NCBI GenBank assembly: GCA_919902505.1
Contig: CAKKRE010000006.1
Span: forward strand, 102,251-166,250
DNA from: Nitrospiraceae bacterium
Lineage (GTDB): Bacteria > Nitrospirota > Nitrospiria > Nitrospirales > Nitrospiraceae
Reading direction: 5' to 3'
DNA length: 64,000 nucleotides
The notes under the pieces are model-generated. The model saw only the letters and a program-made list of their open reading frames with translations, was not told the origin of the DNA and did no database searches. Each line of letters begins with the position of its first letter. The stretch's first letter is position 1. This document shows positions 35,637 to 43,598 of the stretch, in pieces. A program made the translations under genes and the position numbers.

Positions 35637-36197
35637 TCACGATGTCTTCAGCAGCCTTTCCAACAGGTCGAGTCCAACCGGCCAATCACCGATATCACTG
35701 TCCGCATTAATATGTCCGACTGCGCCAACCTGCACAAAAGCACTGCCCCAATCAGCAGCGCAGCGCCGCGCATAGGCGACGGACCCGAACGGATCGTTGC
35801 TGCTGGCCACCATCAGACTGGGAAACCGAAGTTTCTCCGAAGGGACCGGCTGAAAACCTTGTGCCGCAGGCGGAAACATGGGGCCGGCAGGATCCGGGAC
35901 TGCGACCAGAAACGCCGCGCGAACAGGCAACGAGGAACGTTTCGCCCAGTGCGCGACCAACAGACAACCCATGCTATGCGCGATCAGCACAGGCGGAGCA
36001 GAAAGACGAGCTAGGGCAGCATCGAGCCCACGCAGCCATTCTTCACAGACCGGACGATCCCAGTCACGCTGTTGCACGCGCTGCCAACCTGGATGCCGTT
36101 GCTCCCACAAGCTCTGCCAATGGCCGGGTCCCGAATTGCCGATGCCAGGGACAACCAGGACCACCAGGCCGTCGCTTGTCGAGTTATGCCTTAGCAC
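35637..36197 (-). CDS. RBBP9/YdeN-type alpha/beta hydrolase
   Basis: The GTG at 36197 starts just before the stop of the upstream gene (14-base overlap) with AAGGAG ten bases ahead. The product begins VLRHNSTSDGLVVLVVPGIG. It has VPGIGNSGPGHWQSLWEQRH, the nucleophile in IAHSMGCLLVAHW, Asp in SSNDPFGS and the closing His in VGAVGHINADS. That is a full Ser-His-Asp triad of the RBBP9 serine-hydrolase family. It is the last gene of a four-gene minus-strand operon. Confidence 0.86.
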   Translation of the reverse strand: MLRHNSTSDGLVVLVVPGIGNSGPGHWQSLWEQRHPGWQRVQQRDWDRPVCEEWLRGLDAALARLSAPPVLIAHSMGCLLVAHWAKRSSLPVRAAFLVAVPDPAGPMFPPAAQGFQPVPSEKLRFPSLMVASSNDPFGSVAYARRCAADWGSAFVQVGAVGHINADSDIGDWPVGLDLLERLLKTS

Positions 36198-37422
36198 GCC
36201 CTGCGCGCTCCTTGAGCCAGGCGACCGCGCCGGCACCGGCGGTCCGCCCGCTGGCAAAACAGGCCGTGAGTAGATACCCGCCCGTCGGCGCTTCCCAATC
36301 CAACATTTCCCCCGCGCAAAACAGCCCGGGGATCGCTCGTACCATCAGTCGCTTATCCAGAGCCTTAAACTCGACCCCGCCGGCGGTGCTGATCGCCTCC
36401 TCCAAGGGACGCGGAGCCGCGAGCGTGAGCGGTAACGATTTGATCGCCGCGGCCAGGCGCGTCGGGTCGGCGAAATCTTCTTTCGACACGAGCTCTCGCA
36501 ACAGACCGGATTTCACCCCTTCAATGTGTGCCCGCCGTTGCAAGTGCGTCGCCATGGTCCGTTTCCCGCGCGGCTGTGAGAGATCCTTGATCAGGCGAGG
36601 CAGTTCCCGATCGGGCGCAAGGTCCAGCCGGAGCGTGCCACGGCCGGTAGCCCGAATCTCATCGCGAAGGTAGGGCGCAACCGCGTAAATGATGCCGCCC
36701 TCGACGCCGGTTTCCGTGATCACGAACTCCCCCATCCGACGCATCACCGCCCCGGTGGGCGACTTGGCGACCACACCCACGGTCTTGACCGGATACCCGG
36801 CGAATTTGCTCCGGAAATGCTCCGTCCATCCCACGTCGAACCCGCAGTTGGCCGGTTCTAACGGCGCGATCGGCACGGCGCGACCGGCCAGCAAGGGCAC
36901 CCAGGCACCATCCGAGCCAAGCTTGGGCCAACTGCCGCCGCCCAACGCCAGAATGACCGCATCCGCCTCCACGATCTTTGGTCCCTGTGGCGTCTCAAAG
37001 CGGGGGGCACCCGATCCGTCCCACCCGCACCAGCGATGCCGAACCTGCACGGTGAGCCCGGCCTGACGCAACCGCCGAAGCCAGGCTCGCAGCAACGGCG
37101 CGGCCTTCATATCGGCAGGAAAAATCCGCCCGGAGGAGCCCACAAACGTCTCGACACCCAATTCTTTGGCCCATGCGCGGAGCGCATCCGGACCGAATGC
37201 GCTGAGCCAAGGCGCGACCTTGGCCATACGCTCGCCATACCGCGTGAGAAACACGTCCGGCGGATCGGAATGGGTCAGGTTCAGCCCGCCCTTTCCGGCC
37301 AACAGAAATTTACGGCCGACCGACGCCATGGCATCGTACAGCGTGACGCGGGCACCGCCGGCCAGCGCCGCCTCCGCCGCCATGAGCCCGGCCGGTCCTC
37401 CACCGATAATCGCGATCTTCAC
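36184..37422 (-). CDS. HI0933-type flavoprotein, second member
   Basis: A 412-residue FAD protein beginning MKIAIIGGGPAGLMAAEAAL. It contains VGRKFLLAGKGGLNLTHSDP, LALGGGSWPKLGSDGAWVPL, and the end motif PGLFCAGEMLDWEAPTGGYL. The AGKGGLN variant and overall length suit the TIGR03862 branch of these oxidoreductases. It differs clearly from the neighbour at 33341, so the two are not a recent duplication. The stop overlaps the start of the hydrolase gene; the upstream gene ends 4 bases before its start. Confidence 0.9.
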   Translation of the reverse strand: MKIAIIGGGPAGLMAAEAALAGGARVTLYDAMASVGRKFLLAGKGGLNLTHSDPPDVFLTRYGERMAKVAPWLSAFGPDALRAWAKELGVETFVGSSGRIFPADMKAAPLLRAWLRRLRQAGLTVQVRHRWCGWDGSGAPRFETPQGPKIVEADAVILALGGGSWPKLGSDGAWVPLLAGRAVPIAPLEPANCGFDVGWTEHFRSKFAGYPVKTVGVVAKSPTGAVMRRMGEFVITETGVEGGIIYAVAPYLRDEIRATGRGTLRLDLAPDRELPRLIKDLSQPRGKRTMATHLQRRAHIEGVKSGLLRELVSKEDFADPTRLAAAIKSLPLTLAAPRPLEEAISTAGGVEFKALDKRLMVRAIPGLFCAGEMLDWEAPTGGYLLTACFASGRTAGAGAVAWLKERAGRAKA

Positions 37423-37425
37423 CCG

Positions 37426-37845
37426 TTACCTCTTCATCGTCACAGACAGAAACCACACCGGCCTCATCCGCCCGAAGTCGGTCCGAAGGGGAGCCTTCAA
37501 TGTCGGGTTGGAATCTACCACGTACGACCGCTTGTTCTCTCGCACGAACACGACCCAGTGCCAGAACGGTCGTCCCTGCTCCAGATGCCACTTGATGGCC
37601 AACAACGCGCACTCCGGCAGGCCGTCCCATGAGCGAAACGGCTTGCTCACCCGTGCGATACGGAGGCCGAATTGCGTCAGCACACGCCGCACGTACTCCG
37701 TTTCGGACCAGAGCTTCCGGTCTTGAGCCGAGATGCCCAAGGACGCCGCCACGGCCTTCGCCCGGGCATAGGACACACCCGCCAGCGCGGCCGTTGCCGC
37801 AATGCCACAACCGGTTCGTTCTTCTTGAACAACGGGCCTGATCAC
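37426..37845 (-). CDS. C39-like papain-fold peptidase
   Basis: A 139-residue protein starting MIRPVVQEERTGCGIAATAA, where Cys13 sits in the QEERTGCGIAA motif of peptidase C39-like and papain-like folds. HWVVFVREN and YVVDSNPT place the His and Asp/Asn partners later in the chain. There is no ABC transporter or signal peptide, so it is not a bacteriocin exporter. It probably cleaves a peptide, or acts as an amidase, in the cytoplasm. It overlaps the GNAT gene upstream (ATGA) and is followed after 3 bases by the flavoprotein. Confidence 0.78.
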   Translation of the reverse strand: MIRPVVQEERTGCGIAATAALAGVSYARAKAVAASLGISAQDRKLWSETEYVRRVLTQFGLRIARVSKPFRSWDGLPECALLAIKWHLEQGRPFWHWVVFVRENKRSYVVDSNPTLKAPLRTDFGRMRPVWFLSVTMKR

Positions 37846-38312
37846 AGGGACAGTTTCATTTTTCGTCCGCCGGAAATGTTGAATCCCTGCCGTTCGTAAA
37901 ATGTCCTTGTCCGGTCAAACTGCGGTAACGGAGGCGTCGTGACCTCCAGCCTGGTCCATCCTTTCGACCGGACAACCTGCTTCGCCTCTGCCATGAGCAA
38001 CGTGCCCACCTTGCGAGACCGAAATGCCGGACGCACATACAATTCCGGAATGGTCCCGAATGTGCCCTCTGCATAGAGGGCACGGCTTTCCGACAAGGCC
38101 AGAAAACCGGCAGCCGCTTCGCCATCATGTGCCAGCAACACCGTATAGGTCCCGTCTGCCAGCCAGCGCCGCGCCCGACCTTCGGTCTCGACCTGGGAGA
38201 ATCCGAACGCCGGCGCGCCGATGGCCGTCATGATCTCCTGCAACAACTCACCGACCAAATCGGTAATGAGCGGCGCATCGGAGGGTTGCGCCTGAGTGAT
38301 TCGAATCGACAT
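37842..38312 (-). CDS. GNAT-family N-acetyltransferase
   Basis: A 156-residue acetyltransferase with MSIRITQAQPSDAPLITDLV at the start, a central LLAHDGEAAAGFLALSESRA, and the acetyl-CoA-binding PAFRSRKVGTLLMAEAKQVV (RxxKxG variant). FYERQGFNISG is the typical late Tyr region. It leads the operon GNAT - C39-like peptidase - flavoprotein - RBBP9 hydrolase with overlapping genes. The acceptor is unknown. Confidence 0.88.
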   Translation of the reverse strand: MSIRITQAQPSDAPLITDLVGELLQEIMTAIGAPAFGFSQVETEGRARRWLADGTYTVLLAHDGEAAAGFLALSESRALYAEGTFGTIPELYVRPAFRSRKVGTLLMAEAKQVVRSKGWTRLEVTTPPLPQFDRTRTFYERQGFNISGGRKMKLSL

Positions 38313-38428
38313 GGCGCGAACCTACCCGCAGCAGGCCCGCGCGTCAAGACGAGGTCTGCCGCTGTCAGTAGGGTGATCTGACCGGCAGCAAATAAGACCG
38401 GAGGAAGGCCGGATGACTTCGCACTCGC

Positions 38429-40045
38429 TCACACGCGGCTTCTGCCGAGGCGACGCTCACCGATGCCCAGGTGGAGCGCTGCAACATCGAGTTCCTGTTC
38501 TAAGCGATGAAGGACTTCGTCGCTGATCGTGCCGTTATCCCGAAGATCGATCAGAGCCGTGCGCTCAGCTGTTAAGGTTTCATACTGCAGGCGCTGGACG
38601 GTTTCGGTAGTCGAGCCCGAAGTGGTCTCCTCCCCCACACTGACCCTGCTGAAACGTTCCAGCCGTTGAAGATACCCCACTCGCACCCGCTCCACCTGCT
38701 CGCTCCCCACCCAATTCTCCACCAGTACTTGATCCAGCCGATTCAAGGCCGCCGTCGCCGCATGTTCTCGCGCCAGCGTTTCTTCCTGTTCCAGTCCATC
38801 GTCTTCTTTGAGGTGCATTTGCCGGATGATCGGCGGCAATGAGAGGCCCTGCAGGACCAGGGTCGCGAGAATCACGGTGAAGCTGATCAGAATAATCTCA
38901 GAGCGAAAGGGAAATGGCCTACCGGTGCTGGTTACCACCGGAAGCGCCAACGCAGCAGCCAGGGTCACGATCCCGCGCATGCCGGTCCAGGAAATGAGGA
39001 ACAGAGCCGACCATGGAGGCATCGGATCGCGTTGACGCAATTTCGCGCTCACCCATCGCGGGATGAGGGCGGCCAACGGCACCCACAGGAGTCGCACCAG
39101 AATGGCGGTCGCGCTCACCCAGGCTCCGGCGATGAGCACCGGACCGAACTGGCTCGGCGGGACCGACTCGCGCAGCGTGCCCAACTGCAGGCCGATCAGA
39201 ATAAAAATCACTCCGTTCAAGATAAAGATCAGAAGATCCCACACCGCGCGTGCCTGCAATCTGGTAGCAGGCGCCACGGCGCCGCTGAACGACTGACGAA
39301 GGTACAGGCCACCCGACACACAAGCCAGCACCGCAGAGGCATGTACCGACTCCCCGCAGACCCAGGCGATATAGGGCGCCAGCAGCGTCACGCCGATCTG
39401 CGTAAACCCGTCTTCCGTCACGCAGAGCGCCCAGCGCGTGAGCCGGGCCACGCCGATGCCGATCACGACCCCAGCCAACGCGGCGAAGACGAACTCGAAC
39501 AGCGTATGGCCGAGTGCAAACGAACCGCTCATTGCGGCGCCCACGGCCGCCCGATACAGCACCAGCGCCGTGGCATCGTTGACCAGGCTTTCGCCCTCCA
39601 GAATGGTGACGATCCGGCGCGGGATCCTCAGCCGCTTCCCGATGGCCGTCGCAGACACGGCGTCAGGCGGCGAGACGATCGCGCCCAGCGCGATGGCCTC
39701 CGCCCACCCGATACCGGGCAAGAGCGCATGGGCCACACAGGCCACCCCGGCGGAGGTCGCCAGGACCAACCCCACCGCCAAAAGAGAAATCGGCCGGAGA
39801 TTCTGTCGAAACTCGCGCCAAGACGTGAAATAAGCGGCAGCCCACAAGATCGGCGGCAGGAAGACCAGGAACACGAGGTCCGGATGGAGTGTCACTGCGG
39901 GCAAACCTGGCACCAGACCCAGCGCCAGACCACCCAACACCAGAAAGATCGGATACGGGATATGGACTCTCTGCGCGATGGTCGTCAACGCGAGCACCAC
40001 CGCGAGCAACATGATGATGATTTCGAGTTGATGCAGGCTTTCCAT
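38429..40045 (-). CDS. CPA1-type Na+/H+ antiporter
   Basis: A 538-residue membrane protein with about 12 hydrophobic segments. Conserved elements are LPPILWAAAYFTSW, the ion-site region ALGAIVSPPDAVSATAIGKR and ILEGESLVNDATALVLYRAA, then LISWTGMRGIVTLAAALALP. A cytoplasmic tail from about residue 420 is rich in charged residues. It exchanges cytoplasmic Na+ (or K+) for protons. The start MESLHQLEIIIMLLAVVLAL puts the first helix directly at the N-terminus. Confidence 0.93.
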   Translation of the reverse strand: MESLHQLEIIIMLLAVVLALTTIAQRVHIPYPIFLVLGGLALGLVPGLPAVTLHPDLVFLVFLPPILWAAAYFTSWREFRQNLRPISLLAVGLVLATSAGVACVAHALLPGIGWAEAIALGAIVSPPDAVSATAIGKRLRIPRRIVTILEGESLVNDATALVLYRAAVGAAMSGSFALGHTLFEFVFAALAGVVIGIGVARLTRWALCVTEDGFTQIGVTLLAPYIAWVCGESVHASAVLACVSGGLYLRQSFSGAVAPATRLQARAVWDLLIFILNGVIFILIGLQLGTLRESVPPSQFGPVLIAGAWVSATAILVRLLWVPLAALIPRWVSAKLRQRDPMPPWSALFLISWTGMRGIVTLAAALALPVVTSTGRPFPFRSEIILISFTVILATLVLQGLSLPPIIRQMHLKEDDGLEQEETLAREHAATAALNRLDQVLVENWVGSEQVERVRVGYLQRLERFSRVSVGEETTSGSTTETVQRLQYETLTAERTALIDLRDNGTISDEVLHRLEQELDVAALHLGIGERRLGRSRV

Positions 40046-40113
40046 CGTTGCACAACAACGTTTCTGAGGCGATCGCGCGAGCCGGGCCGATCGCCGCCGC
40101 TACAGACAACCGG

Positions 40114-40950
40114 TTACATCCCGATGATTTCCAGTCGCTGGAGATCGTCGGGAGCGATCGTGAATCGGTCGGAGCGCAGATCTTCCTGGATGTGTTGGAG
40201 ATTGGTCGTGCCGGTCAGCGGCAACATGCCGATCTGCATCGCGAATCGAAACACCAGTTGCGCCAGCCCCATGCCGTACTTGGCAGCCATGGCCCGTACC
40301 TCGGGATCGGCGAACAGCTCCCGATTGGCAGTCAACAACGAGAACCCCTGGTAGACGATGCCATGAGTCCGGCAGATCGCCCGCACGTCCCGATCCCAAC
40401 CCAACGCCGCGTAACAACGATTTTGTACGACCATCGGCTTGTGCGCCGCCCGCGCACAGAGCAGCGTGAGTTGATCCGCCGTCACGTTGCTGATGCCGAT
40501 CATCTTCGCCTTCCCCGCATCGTAGAGCGCTTCAATGGCCGCCCAGACCTCCCAGTCGGCATCGCTCAACCCGCGCCGCCCATAGGGGCCGTGCAACACA
40601 TAGGAATCGAGATAGTCGGTGTGGAGATGGACGAGGGAACTGTCGAACGATTGTTTCACCTGCGTCGTAAGATCGGCCTGCGCATCGTAGGGCGTGCGAT
40701 GATCCTGACCGTTCACCGGCGTGAACTTGGTTTGCAGAAAAAGCCGGTCCCGAGGCGTGCCCTGCTTCGCCAGCTCCAACAAAGCGTCCCCGACCAGGGC
40801 TTCCTCATAATGGATCAACTGATTGGCGGTATCGATCGCCGTAAACCCCGCGGCCACGGCCTGCTGCACCAGCTGCGTCGTCGCCTCTTTTTTCCAGGCG
40901 GTCCCGTACATGAACGAGGGAATAGGCACCTGATTATAGGCAGTCAGCAT
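40114..40950 (-). CDS. Aldo/keto reductase
   Basis: The ATG at 40950 is preferred: AGGAG lies eight bases ahead and MLTAYNQVPIPSFMYGTAWK matches the usual family start. The 278-residue TIM-barrel protein has FTAIDTANQLIHYEEALVGD (the catalytic Asp; the usual Tyr position reads HYE), FLQTKFTPVNG (the Lys), YVLHGPYG with His, IGISNV, and the C-terminal NADPH-binding PLTGTTNLQHI. It reduces aldehydes or ketones with NADPH; substrate unknown. Confidence 0.9.
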   Translation of the reverse strand: MLTAYNQVPIPSFMYGTAWKKEATTQLVQQAVAAGFTAIDTANQLIHYEEALVGDALLELAKQGTPRDRLFLQTKFTPVNGQDHRTPYDAQADLTTQVKQSFDSSLVHLHTDYLDSYVLHGPYGRRGLSDADWEVWAAIEALYDAGKAKMIGISNVTADQLTLLCARAAHKPMVVQNRCYAALGWDRDVRAICRTHGIVYQGFSLLTANRELFADPEVRAMAAKYGMGLAQLVFRFAMQIGMLPLTGTTNLQHIQEDLRSDRFTIAPDDLQRLEIIGM

Positions 40951-41251
40951 GACGTGAACTCCTCCATGCCATACCATACACAGATCTTCGCGACGGTCTC
41001 AATGTTCCGATGATCGAAGGTCGTGCCCAGTTGGAGCGTGCCCGTCGGGCCGCCCACGGGATCGGCGGCGCTGCCATCCACCCGGCCAAGCAGCCAGCAC
41101 GTTCGGCAGCAGGATCGCCGTTGTGCTGGGCTGGGTGAGAGACTGCAGGCAATTGTCGGTCCTCTGCTCGTGCGACGGAAACACCGGCACGACCCTGTGT
41201 CCACCGGGACTCCTGCCTTCCCGATCTCATCGACAGCCCTTCCGTTTGTAT
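40951..41251. other. Intergenic region, possible minus-strand gene remnant
   Basis: About 300 bases. One minus-strand frame ends VGGPTGTLQLGTTFDHRNIE, TVAKICVWYGMEEFTSC just into the reductase start region and looks protein-like, but it has no start or ribosome site and its upstream part breaks up. I cannot name a family. Confidence 0.35.
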
Positions 41252-41272
41252 GATATATAGCACCTATATATC
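41252..41272. promoter_or_regulatory. Perfect palindrome, likely operator of the RHH-like gene
   Basis: GATATATAG-CAC-CTATATATC is a perfect 9-base inverted repeat ending 19 bases before the ATG at 41292. It overlaps AT-rich TATATA sequences that can serve as a -10 element. Ribbon-helix-helix proteins commonly bind such palindromes and repress their own operon. Confidence 0.6.
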
Positions 41273-41291
41273 GCTCTCGATGGAGGCTCAC

Positions 41292-41573
41292 ATGGCATCT
41301 ACGATGATTCAAGTTCCAGTCCTCATGAGCCCCAGCCAGAAACGTCGGCTCGCGCAAAAGGCGAAAGCCGCCAACCTCACTATGGCGGAACTCCTGCGAG
41401 AGGGCGGCGAACGCTATGCTCCGGCCGACGATCCAGCGCTGCTGGATCACATGGCCAAGCGAGTCATCCAGGAGACGAAGAAAACCATTCGCTCGATCGA
41501 CAAAACCCTCGCCCTGGTGGCGGAGTCAGAAGCGCGCATGCAGGCGCTCTCCAGGACTCCCAAGAAAGGATAA
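41292..41573 (+). CDS. Ribbon-helix-helix-like small regulator
   Basis: The ATG at 41292 follows GGAGG by five bases. The 93-residue product starts MASTMIQVPVLMSPSQKRRL, a beta strand then LAQKAKAANLTMAELLREGG, the two-helix pattern of CopG/Arc-type DNA-binding proteins. The C-terminal half is a long charged helix. A perfect palindrome sits just upstream, consistent with self-control. Its partner gene starts 2 bases after its stop. No toxin motif is seen in the partner, so calling it a toxin-antitoxin pair is not justified. Confidence 0.65.
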   Translation: MASTMIQVPVLMSPSQKRRLAQKAKAANLTMAELLREGGERYAPADDPALLDHMAKRVIQETKKTIRSIDKTLALVAESEARMQALSRTPKKG

Positions 41574-41575
41574 CG

Positions 41576-41776
41576 ATGGGGCTCACCGAGCGCGTGTGGG
41601 ATGCTTTCGCCAACACCATCAAGCTGAACGACAAAGTGGACCAACTCAGCACCACGGTGGCCAAACAGCAATCGCATATCGAAGACCTCAACGCGCGTGT
41701 GATTCGCCTCGAAGCCGCGCTGGAATTCGCACTCGGCGCCCAACGGTCCCGGCGCCTGCCTAAACCACCCCGCTAG
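41576..41776 (+). CDS. Small coiled-coil partner protein
   Basis: AAAGGA precedes the ATG by five bases and overlaps the end of the RHH-like gene. The 66-residue product (MGLTERVWDAFANTIKLNDK) is mostly one heptad-patterned helix: VDQLSTTVAKQQSHIEDLNA, RVIRLEAALEFAL, with a basic Pro/Arg tail. It may hold the regulator in a multimer. Function unknown. Confidence 0.6.
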   Translation: MGLTERVWDAFANTIKLNDKVDQLSTTVAKQQSHIEDLNARVIRLEAALEFALGAQRSRRLPKPPR

Positions 41777-42037
41777 CCCTTATCCGGATCCAACTGGCTC
41801 ACTTCATGGGCGGGCCTTCGCCGGATCGTACGTCATGGCCAACACACTATCCGGCCCAATGACTGTGGTCAGGTTGCCGACCTGGGGCGGAGAAACGACC
41901 GGAACATTTTTTTGCTCCCCTCATTCTGCAAGAACGCTCCCTCCACAACCCAGCGCTTCAGATTGTCTCAGCTGAATTGCTAGCAACTTTCTACACACCT
42001 CATTGTAAATGCTCTATTTAATCGTCATCACATTGTC
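41777..42037. other. Intergenic region, small minus-strand coding remnant
   Basis: On the minus strand the end of a frame reads VGNLTTVIGPDSVLAMTYDP and AKARP before a stop at about 41812. Upstream of it the frame becomes AT-rich and non-coding. It is probably a fragment of a lost gene. A T7 run is at about 41909-41915. Confidence 0.35.
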
Positions 42038-42066
42038 TTGACGCAATGGATTTCTCGCGTTATCTT
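42038..42066 (+). promoter_or_regulatory. Predicted promoter of the DUF1778-GNAT pair
   Basis: TTGACG (42038-42043), a 17-base spacer and TATCTT (42061-42066) lie 21 bases ahead of the ATG at 42088. GAGAGGTGAG is the ribosome site. Such pairs usually repress this promoter themselves. Confidence 0.5.
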
Positions 42067-42087
42067 TATGAGCAAGAGAGGTGAGCT

Positions 42088-42396
42088 ATGCCAACCCGTG
42101 CACTTCGGAGCGAAAAATTGGACCTTCGGGTAAGCTCCACAACCAAGCGAACCTTGGAAGCGGCCGCCTTGGCCACCCACCGTACCGTCAGCGCGTTCGT
42201 GCTTGAAAGCGCACTGGCGCGGGCAGAGGAAGCCCTGCTAGATCGCCGAACGTTTCATGTAACCAAGGCCAAGTGGACTGAGTTCTTGGCCGCACTGGAT
42301 GCTCCGACTCGCCCCCTCCCTCGGGTGCAGCGCCTCCTCACAGAGCCGGGCTTCTTTGACACCACGCCGACACCAAGTTCTCACAAAACGCGGTGA
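42088..42396 (+). CDS. DUF1778-family antitoxin
   Basis: A 102-residue protein. The first part (EKLDLRVSSTTKRTLEAAAL, ATHRTVSAFVLESALARAEE) is a ribbon-helix-helix domain of DUF1778 antitoxins. The C-terminal arm (TKAKWTEFLAALDAPTRPLP) is the region that wraps the partner toxin and covers its active site. It overlaps the toxin gene by GTGA, so the two are translated in step. It neutralises the acetyltransferase and, with it, represses the operon. Confidence 0.88.
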   Translation: MPTRALRSEKLDLRVSSTTKRTLEAAALATHRTVSAFVLESALARAEEALLDRRTFHVTKAKWTEFLAALDAPTRPLPRVQRLLTEPGFFDTTPTPSSHKTR

Positions 42397-42887
42397 CTCG
42401 ACGCATCGACAAGCGTCAACCGCACCACGCCGTTGACGCATTCGACTGCGGTCAGGACACTCTCAATCGCTTCCTCCAGAAGCACGCGCTGCACAATCAA
42501 CACAGCGGAGGAGCGCAGACCTATGTGGGACTATCTGAGCAAACGGTGATCGGCTACTACGCCCTCGCTGTAGGATCGGTAGAGTTAGAACAGGCCCCGG
42601 AGCGAGTGCGGAAGGGACTGGCCAAGCATGCCATTCCGATCATGCTACTTGCCAGATTAGCGGTGGACCTCCGCTGGCAAAAGCAAGGGGTCGGTGCGGC
42701 CTTGTTGAAGGATGCGATGCTGAGAACGCTACAGGCTGCCGATATCGCAGGAATTCGCGCCTTCGTGGTCCATGCCAAGGATCAGGCCGCGAGCACGTTC
42801 TACGCACGGTTCGATTTCCTCCGATCACCAACTGACCCACTGCATCTTTTCATGCTCCTCAAAGATGTACGAAAGGTCGTCGGATAG
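42393..42887 (+). CDS. GNAT-type toxin of a DUF1778-GNAT toxin-antitoxin pair (TacT/AtaT-like)
   Basis: The GTG start overlaps the antitoxin stop. The 164-residue protein has FDCGQDTLNRFLQKHALHNQ, the beta-hairpin VIGYYALAVGSVELE, the acetyl-CoA loop RLAVDLRWQKQGVGAALLKD and the active-site Tyr in FYARFDFLRS. In the family these enzymes acetylate the amino group of aminoacyl-tRNAs and stop translation. Length and layout match TacT. All features needed for activity seem present. Confidence 0.9.
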   Translation: MTRRIDKRQPHHAVDAFDCGQDTLNRFLQKHALHNQHSGGAQTYVGLSEQTVIGYYALAVGSVELEQAPERVRKGLAKHAIPIMLLARLAVDLRWQKQGVGAALLKDAMLRTLQAADIAGIRAFVVHAKDQAASTFYARFDFLRSPTDPLHLFMLLKDVRKVVG

Positions 42888-43209
42888 CCAAAAATGAAAA
42901 AAATGGTCAAAAAAAGGGAGTCTTTCTGTCACGATCCTTTCGATCGCCCACGCGAACGCAGCGGCGCCTCCCTGCCAAAGCGCTTCACCATTTGGCGTGC
43001 CCATCCTCCTCGCCGAACAGGCGGCCCAGCTCTACTACGGATCCACTCATTTGCCAAGATGGCTGAACGGCTCTGAACACCAAGGCCTTGAAGCCGTATT
43101 CGATGCGCGCGATGGATCAGGCCGCTTCAGACAATCGGTGAGATATCAGAAAAAAATCCCCCAAAATTTGATACAGTGCGCTGTCACCTTCGGCGAGGAG
43201 CACAGACCC

Positions 43210-43530
43210 TTGGACATGGATGCAGAACCGGTCAATCAGGTCGTAGAACTTCGACTCACCTACCGCTACATCGAAGACCATCCCTGGACCGTGCAGGCCA
43301 TCAACGGATTTCTCTCTGCCTATTTCATGGAGAAGCCCGGGTTTTCCGTGCAGCGACACTTCGACGATCTCGAATCCGGCATGCACGTCTGGCTCTGCGA
43401 GATTCCGTCCAACATGAAAATCACGGTGCTCTTGCGGCGGTTGCAGGCGGACATTCCGCCCTGCCGCCACATTCAACCCGCCACCGAACCCTCGGCCAGA
43501 GCGCAATATGTCATCGACCGTCCCGAGTGA
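43210..43530 (+). CDS. Uncharacterised small protein, start uncertain
   Basis: The best-supported start is TTG 43210 (GGAG nine bases upstream), giving LDMDAEPVNQVVELRLTYRY, then IEDHPWTVQAINGFLSAYFM, HVWLCEIPSNMKITVLLRRL. The frame stays open upstream to a GTG at 42997, which has no ribosome site. The core is alpha/beta with no signal or membrane segment. Family not recognised. It lies between the toxin pair and an SDR gene on the same strand. Confidence 0.5.
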   Translation: MDMDAEPVNQVVELRLTYRYIEDHPWTVQAINGFLSAYFMEKPGFSVQRHFDDLESGMHVWLCEIPSNMKITVLLRRLQADIPPCRHIQPATEPSARAQYVIDRPE

Positions 43531-43598
43531 TCGACGACGCTTGCGCCATGCACAGCGCCATGACCACACTGGCGGCAGGTGAACAAGGGAGGTTCGGC

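Noticed and set aside
39032..40354. 440-codon plus-strand frame
   Set aside because: Antisense to the antiporter; rich in His, Arg and Gln with no fold pattern.
41292..41776. Calling the RHH-like and coiled-coil pair a toxin-antitoxin system
   Set aside because: The second protein shows no known toxin fold or catalytic residues.
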